Notes under the pieces: generated by a model | Told to the model about the DNA's origin: nothing | What the model saw: only the letters and a program-made list of their open reading frames with translations | The model's database searches: none | In this document: positions 58,368 through 64,000 of the stretch, piece after piece | How the letters are laid out: each line of letters starts with the position of its first letter | Numbering within the stretch: position 1 is the first letter of the stretch | NCBI RefSeq assembly: GCF_008831285.2 | Contig: NC_045141.1 | Span: 23,586,742 to 23,650,741 of the forward strand | Source: Nymphaea colorata | Lineage: Eukaryota > Streptophyta > Magnoliopsida > Nymphaeales > Nymphaeaceae | DNA: 64,000 nucleotides | Direction of reading: 5' to 3' | Program-made: the position numbers and the translations under genes

Positions 58368-60623
58368 ATGAAGGGAATGCCCTTTAATTTTGCGGGAAAG
58401 GGGGTTCCAGTAGCGGCGACAGACATTTGCGAGGGGAAGTGGAAGAAGGCGAGCAGCGAGCCCACCTCAGTGCTGGATACGCGCAGGAGTCCGAGTCCAA
58501 CGTCCACGTCCACCTTGTCTTCTTCTTTCGGTGGCGGTTCCGTCGACACCGCAGGAGGCGCCGCGGCCGTCTCCGGCCACCAGTCCCAGAAATGGCCACC
58601 GGCGGGTGAGCCTGTGAGGGTGGACTGGCCTGCTGAGCTCGTGGGAGGCGGGAAATGCGGGGTTGCGATGGATGAATGGGAGAACGTGATGATTGAGCCC
58701 TCCGCGGCCGGGGCAGAGCCGCAGGACAACGCCTTCCTGAGGTGGATGATGGGGGAGATGGACGATCCCCTGAAGCTACAGCATTGTGCTGCTAATGCTA
58801 ACGCCAACGGTGGTGGTGGAGGTGGCGGCGGCGCTGGTGGTGGTGCCGTTCCGTTTATTGATCCCGTTGAGACGGGGTTCGCTATTGATCCTGCTGCCTT
58901 CGGGTTTACTTCTGGTTTCGTCGATTCCTCTTCCATTGGCGGAGTTGTTCCTGGGAACGCTTTGATGGGAAGCTTCCCTAACGTCTCGAAGCTCATTCCC
59001 TGCTCTATTGGTGGTGTCAATGGTGCTCACAACTCCCTGTTTCCGCCATCAACGAACCTTTCGCTTCCGGTTGCTACCCAGCCGGAAGTTTTCTATCCTC
59101 AGCAGCCGGAGCCACCCCTCGTGGAGGAAAAACCTCAGATTTATTCGTTTCCCAATCCGGTGCAGCCGAATTTGGGGTTTTACCTGCCAGACGTGCCGGT
59201 TGTCCCTCCGGCGAAGCGCCACCAGGCGGCACTAGACCAGGTGTGTCCGTCACCTCTCCCTGCCCAGCCCCTCTCTCTCCCTCTCTTAGTAAAGCAGGAG
59301 ATGCAGATCCCGCATTCGAACAAGGTGCCATTCTCCGATTCCGGGCAGGAATTGTTTCAGAAGCAGCACCAACAGAAGCAGCAGCAGGCTGTAGGTTTGC
59401 TGCTGCAGCAGCAGCAGCAGCAACAACAACAACAACAACAACAGAAGGCCAGATCGAGGCCTGGTTCCGTCTTCGGCCCGAGCTCTGACGACGCGGCGCA
59501 AGTAGCCATGGTGAACCAGCTCCGCCAGGCTGCGGAGCTCGCCGAAGCCGGGAATTCTGTTAACGCCAGGGCGATATTGGCGCGGCTCAATCACCACCTA
59601 TCCTCACCTGTGGGGAACCCCCTCCATAGGGCTGCTTTCTACTTCAAGGAGTCTCTCCTCAACCTTCTCGGCAACAGGAATGGCGGCCCGACCCCTGGTG
59701 GCGCCGCCGCCACGGCAGCTTTGGCACCGGTAACCTATTCCCCCAGGGAAGTCGTTCTCAGGATAGGTGCATACAAGGCCTTTTGTGAGATCTCCCCATT
59801 GGTGCAGTTCGCTAGCTTGACTTGCAACCAGGCTCTGCTAGAGACCCTCAATGGCCCATCTGTGATTCACATCCTCGATTTCGACATTGGATTCGGCGGT
59901 CATTGGGCCTCTTTCATGCAGGAGATTGCGCCGAAGATCGGCGGCGCGTACTCTCTTCGTATCACTGCATTTACTTCACCATCTTCGCATGATCCGCTAG
60001 AGATTGCGCTCACTCGGGAGAACCTCACGAACTTCGCCCGTTCCCTTGATATACCCTTCGAATTCAATGCCATCAATCTAGACTCGTTCGATCCTTCATT
60101 GTTCAATATGTACAACTCGAATGAGGTCGTCTTCGCCAACTTCCCTGTTTCCTCTCACCGCCTGTTCGCTTCAGGATCACTGCCATCTTTGCTTCGATTC
60201 ATCAAACAGCTCTCTCCCAAATTGGTCGTTTCAGTGGACCACGCCTGTGACAGAACAGACCTCTCGTTCTCGCAGCATTTCCTAAATGGGTTGCAATTCT
60301 ATTCCCTGCTTTTTGACTCCCTCGACGCCATGAATGCTAACACGAATACTCTCCGGAAAGTGGAGTCCCTTCTTCTGAAGCCAAAAATCGAGTCTCTTGT
60401 TGCTAGTCGCCATCGAGCAGCGGAGAAACTCCCTCCGTGGAGAAGCCTGTTCATTTCTGGAGGCTTCACGCCGGTTCCATTCAGCAATTACGCAGAGACA
60501 CAAGCAGAATGCCTCATTAAGCGGCTCAATTTGCGGGGATTCCATGTTGAGAAGCAGCAAGCTTCGCTTCTCCTCCTTTGGCAGCGACAGGAGCTCGTGT
60601 CTGCATCTGTGTGGAGGTGCTGA
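58368..60623 (+). CDS. SCL6/HAM: GRAS transcription regulator, HAIRY MERISTEM / SCL6-type, miR171 target
   Basis: Intronless, 751 aa, start MKGMPFNFAGKG as is usual for the HAM group. The N-terminal half is low-complexity: Ser-rich (about 30–60), a Gly run (about 146–162), Pro-rich segments and a polyglutamine tract from CAG/CAA codons (about residues 343–358). The GRAS domain covers about 374–751: leucine-repeat I with AAELAEAGNSVNARAILARL, the VHIID-core equivalent IHILDFDIGFGGHW (about 499–512), leucine-repeat II/PFYRE, and a SAW end (WRSLFISGGFTPVPF … ASVWRC). HAM proteins act in the nucleus to keep shoot and root meristems undifferentiated, with WUSCHEL/WOX partners, and are silenced by miR171 (established). 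The miR171 site lies inside the leucine-repeat I coding region. At 751 aa it is longer than Arabidopsis members because of the low-complexity N-terminus. Confidence 0.95.
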   Translation: MKGMPFNFAGKGVPVAATDICEGKWKKASSEPTSVLDTRRSPSPTSTSTLSSSFGGGSVDTAGGAAAVSGHQSQKWPPAGEPVRVDWPAELVGGGKCGVAMDEWENVMIEPSAAGAEPQDNAFLRWMMGEMDDPLKLQHCAANANANGGGGGGGGAGGGAVPFIDPVETGFAIDPAAFGFTSGFVDSSSIGGVVPGNALMGSFPNVSKLIPCSIGGVNGAHNSLFPPSTNLSLPVATQPEVFYPQQPEPPLVEEKPQIYSFPNPVQPNLGFYLPDVPVVPPAKRHQAALDQVCPSPLPAQPLSLPLLVKQEMQIPHSNKVPFSDSGQELFQKQHQQKQQQAVGLLLQQQQQQQQQQQQQKARSRPGSVFGPSSDDAAQVAMVNQLRQAAELAEAGNSVNARAILARLNHHLSSPVGNPLHRAAFYFKESLLNLLGNRNGGPTPGGAAATAALAPVTYSPREVVLRIGAYKAFCEISPLVQFASLTCNQALLETLNGPSVIHILDFDIGFGGHWASFMQEIAPKIGGAYSLRITAFTSPSSHDPLEIALTRENLTNFARSLDIPFEFNAINLDSFDPSLFNMYNSNEVVFANFPVSSHRLFASGSLPSLLRFIKQLSPKLVVSVDHACDRTDLSFSQHFLNGLQFYSLLFDSLDAMNANTNTLRKVESLLLKPKIESLVASRHRAAEKLPPWRSLFISGGFTPVPFSNYAETQAECLIKRLNLRGFHVEKQQASLLLLWQRQELVSASVWRC
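59573..59593 (+). promoter_or_regulatory. miR171 target site
   Basis: The 21-nt gatattggcgcggctcaatc+a is exactly complementary to the canonical miR171 family sequence. It encodes part of AILARLNH at about residues 402–409. Cleavage would be expected between the nucleotides paired to miRNA positions 10 and 11. Confidence 0.95.
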
Positions 60624-63600
60624 TCGTGAGGTACCGGGGCTTCATGGGAAGCGTAAACTGATTCTTACATGATAAATGCCTCTGTTATTAGTGATATGAT
60701 AGGTATGAAAACTTGCTGTTTTTCTCACCACTTCGCGTTTTGGTCTTTAATTCACTCTTATTTGTCTTCTTGTTGCGGGTATGGTCATGTCATTTTGTTC
60801 AGTTGGATGCGGGATTTATATACCAAGAAACAGGAAGATCTGGTGTAAGTTATCTTTGTTGTGAACGACGGGGCTATGTTCAGGGGTTCATGTTATGGTT
60901 AAATGACATGTATGGTAAATTACTAGCGCTAGCATGTAAAAAAGCAACAGATTCTGGTTTTAGATTTGTCTTAGTTGTACACGGAAGAGGGGAAAAGGAG
61001 TCCGATGAGGGCCTGAAATTTGTCTCCTTGTCTGATCAAGCAATTGCTGTAAACTATTCTTACGGATATTAACGGTGGATCTTTATTTAAATTCCTGTTG
61101 TGTTATGTTGCCGAGCAGTGTAAATGGCTGCTCTGCCTCTTGGTACATTTGATGACTTCAAACAAGGAACCCCTTGGTCATGGTTGGAAGGATGGTATCT
61201 CTTTACAGTTTGACAAAGCTTAAGGATTTTCTTGTTCGGTCGATGCAATGGGAATTTGGATTGCATTATTTTTCTGTGTGTTGGTATTTTTCCTCAATCA
61301 TATTTAAGTTCATTGCCAGCATGATCATGAAGTAAAATTCCTAACTTAAGCGCATTTGCATGTCGAAATGATGCAAGTATGCTTTGATCATTTAACTATG
61401 TTTTAGGTTCAAGTGCTTACAACCTCTACCTTTTTGTCGTGAACTCTGTGCCAGCGTAGTTTGTAGAATCTTTTGGTTATTCCCTTCCTCGAAGATTTTC
61501 CCTAGCTGAAATGTGGCCAATGCATTTTTTACTATTGCTCCCGTGAATATTGTTGTTTGTACAATCAAAGTTCTGATATGTAATGCCATCATTTCTTTTT
61601 GTGTTTGTAATTATTTTAAAGGATGTTATGGGTATAGTTATGCTAAACCCGGTTGCAGTTTTAGAACTGTTATAATCCATGTGCTTGTTGAAAACCAAGT
61701 CACTGATGCCCGACTTGAAATGAGTTTAGCAAATGCATTTTATCAGAAAGGTGATGTGATGAATTCTGCTAGAATTTAACTCAGCTATTGTGTCTTCTTC
61801 TTCCCTATCCTTCACATGGTGTTTCTTGTTTTGTTTTAATCAATGGTCTGTTTATTTTAGAGTAGCCTATAGTTCAAAGTAATCATAAAACATTGGCTGA
61901 ACCCACTTGTCTGGAACAATAAATGTTCTGCTAATACTCCATGATATCAGGGTTAATATTTTTGTTTCTACTTTGTATCTGTGATCAGCCTGTCAGGTGT
62001 GGGTCCTTCTGTAATGCTCAATTTAACCAAAGGCCATGTGAGTAACCGAGACGCAAGCAGTGCCTCTGGCGTTAAGAATTGGAATACCTGTGTGTGAATG
62101 TGTCTTTTTGTGCATGCCTTCATGCATTTTGAGAGGGGCAGATGAGCTTTTCTTATCCAGGGTGTTTAGTTTTTTTCCTAAGTGTCTTGTTCCCCTTGTT
62201 TTCTTCCTCTCTCTCTCGTTGTTGTCTCTTAGTCAAATTAAAAGGCAGAGCAGGCCTACAAGGACGCTGCTATTGCTTATATACAGAACAGAACATCTTA
62301 TTACCTCTCTGGCTCTCTTTGGATCCGTTGGAAAAGGATGAAACATTTTGTGCTCTTGCCTTACAGCTTGGGTCCCCGCTATGTAAATTCTTTTTTCTTT
62401 TTTTTTAAATCTTTCCTACCGTACAGAGGACACCCAACAAAATTATCTTGCCATGTTGAAGGTAGGTGACTGCAAATAAAGTATAGGACAGACGGCATTA
62501 TAATAGTTCCATGTGAACATGTTTAACGCAAAATGATAGCATGCTTCTTGGTTCCACTTATGAATTGTTTTGATATCTTCCATAAATTTAGTTGTTGGAG
62601 CAGGACAAAACAACTCACTGGAAGAGTTGATCGAACTAATTATAATATAGCCGCCCAGTTGTACTCGCCAACACAAACTCAATTGCGTGGTCTCTCGATC
62701 CTCCTCAACCACCTTCATACTAATATACTTGGAAACCGCACCCTTTGCATGTGCACCGTCTAAAGCAATTGCTGTCTAATGTGCCTTGAAAGTTCAGAAG
62801 GTATTAAACTACTTTTCTTTTGGCGTCTCCTTCTGGGACTTCATGTGAGGTTTCCCTTCTTTGATGTGATAAACCCTGATGACCAGAGTCATAAACACCG
62901 TTTTCATGTTTAGTTCCATTATAGACTCTTATGTCTTCGTTTTTGTCTCTTTTTCTCGCGCTGTCTCTAATCTTCAGGCCTGTAAGTTGCTTGTCATGCC
63001 CATGACATGCTCTCGTGATCGCACTTCGATGCCACAGATTCAGAAACTAGTTTAATTAGCTCCATTATTGATGAACCATGTTTGTTCTTCTACATTTCTA
63101 TCATGGCCCGCCCCATGTTCGATTCCAGAAAAGCTGTTATGTTTCACCTAGATAACAGCAGTTCCGAGTTACGCAGTTACAGACACATCTGCAATTTCAC
63201 TGTACTCCTCACTACAACAACCGCGGAGGGGTTATCGTTTAATCATGAATGCGGCCCTAACTGTCCGCTGGGTTTCAAAGAAATTAGTAGCGGGTGGGTC
63301 ATATTAAAAGCCTTTCGGTGTTGCCAATCCGCAACTGTTCTCTACGGTACATGGTCCCCTGGCAACTGTTCTTTTTAACGCAATTTTTTAAATAGGTTTG
63401 GTGAATCAACTGTTCTTTGGAATGGTATTGCCAAATGGTCGTATCATCAGCGGCAAACTGAGATGGAAAGGCAACCAATTTTTTTTTAAATTTTTGTTAA
63501 ACATAGTAACATGTTTGCTGATCAATTTTTAAGTTTGAAACACATAAATAAGTCTCTTCCGAGCTTATTATGCATATCGGCTAGAATGCCTGATCAGTCG

Positions 63601-63865
63601 GCGAAAGGATATGGCGTCGATATTGATCCTGACAACACTGGTATGGAAAATGGAGGGTCCAATACAATCTTTGATCATCCACCACTGATTAATTGATAAT
63701 TTATCGGTTCTGGTTTAATCAGCCTAAGCCTGTCTGCGTTTAATGGATCAACCTCAGACCGCAGGGGCCCGGTGCTAGTCCCTGTACGTGGTCAAGAAAT
63801 GGCTAAACCAGAAAGTGTTGAAAAGAAAGGGGTGTCCCAGCTTGCTTTTGTTAGTACAGCGTAAG

Positions 63866-63868
<3 letters not shown>
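60624..63868. other. 3' UTR of the GRAS gene and intergenic DNA
   Basis: No supported gene. ORFs such as 60713–61072 (119 codons) and 63082–63378 (98 codons) have no family resemblance, and the first lies where the 3' UTR is expected. Confidence 0.4.

Positions 63869-63915
<47 letters not shown>
63869..63915 (+). repeat. (AG)n microsatellite
   Basis: About 23 uninterrupted AG units near the right window edge. Confidence 0.95.
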
Positions 63916-63919
<4 letters not shown>

Positions 63920-64000
63920 CTATTGCCTTTAAGGCAAAGGCACAATGGTAGGATTTGGATGATCTAAACACTTGAGAAATCTGACTTGGTTCAAGTTGTT

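Noticed and set aside
58364-59331. Minus-strand ORFs over the GRAS gene N-terminal half
   Set aside because: Mirror images of the Gly/Pro/Ser-rich low-complexity coding sequence.

Overview
This is a stretch of flowering-plant nuclear DNA. The evidence is genes split by GT–AG introns, a perfect miR171 target site, plant-specific families (GRAS/HAM, DC2.15-type proline-rich proteins, plant VAP27), decayed Ty1/copia and MITE-like elements, and many (TA)n/(GA)n microsatellites. The species cannot be fixed from the sequence. No prokaryotic feature, CRISPR array or tRNA gene was seen.

Layout. 1–4.2 kb: an ORF cut by the left edge, a decayed copia remnant (minus strand) and two diverged copies of an LTR-like tail. 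5.8–11.0 kb (minus): an eight-exon VAP27 gene (236 aa) whose last intron is about 3.2 kb. 12.6–16.7 kb (plus): a six-exon gene (285 aa) with an acidic N-terminus, a ubiquitin-interacting motif split by an intron, and two degenerate EF-hands. 22.0–23.7 kb (plus): a two-exon glycerol-3-phosphate permease (510 aa). 29.8–30.0 kb (minus): a 56-codon mitochondrial micropeptide of the STMP1/DUF4535 family. 30.5–37.5 kb: repeats, including a hAT-like MITE nested in a copia remnant, a 57-bp minisatellite, and foldback repeats ending in a long (TA)n(GA)n tract. 37.8 and 43.1 kb (plus): two paralogous 8-cysteine proline-rich cell-wall protein genes with matching promoter modules. 44–57 kb: gene-poor, with MITEs, a tandem segmental duplication carrying a perfect 26-bp hairpin at its junction, and dispersed hAT-like fragments. 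58.4–60.6 kb (plus): an intronless GRAS gene of the HAIRY MERISTEM/SCL6 type (751 aa) with a perfect 21-nt miR171 site. The rest, to 64 kb, shows no supported gene.

The genes are unrelated housekeeping or developmental loci, as expected in a plant chromosome, and do not form a pathway. The two proline-rich genes are the only local family. Exon structures were worked out by hand from splice signals, reading-frame continuity and family similarity. The frames close exactly for the VAP27, UIM/EF-hand and permease genes, which is strong internal support. No new multi-gene system was found. The observations most worth following are the foldback/microsatellite block next to the first proline-rich promoter, the shared promoter modules, the junction hairpin, the UIM–EF-hand protein and the micropeptide.
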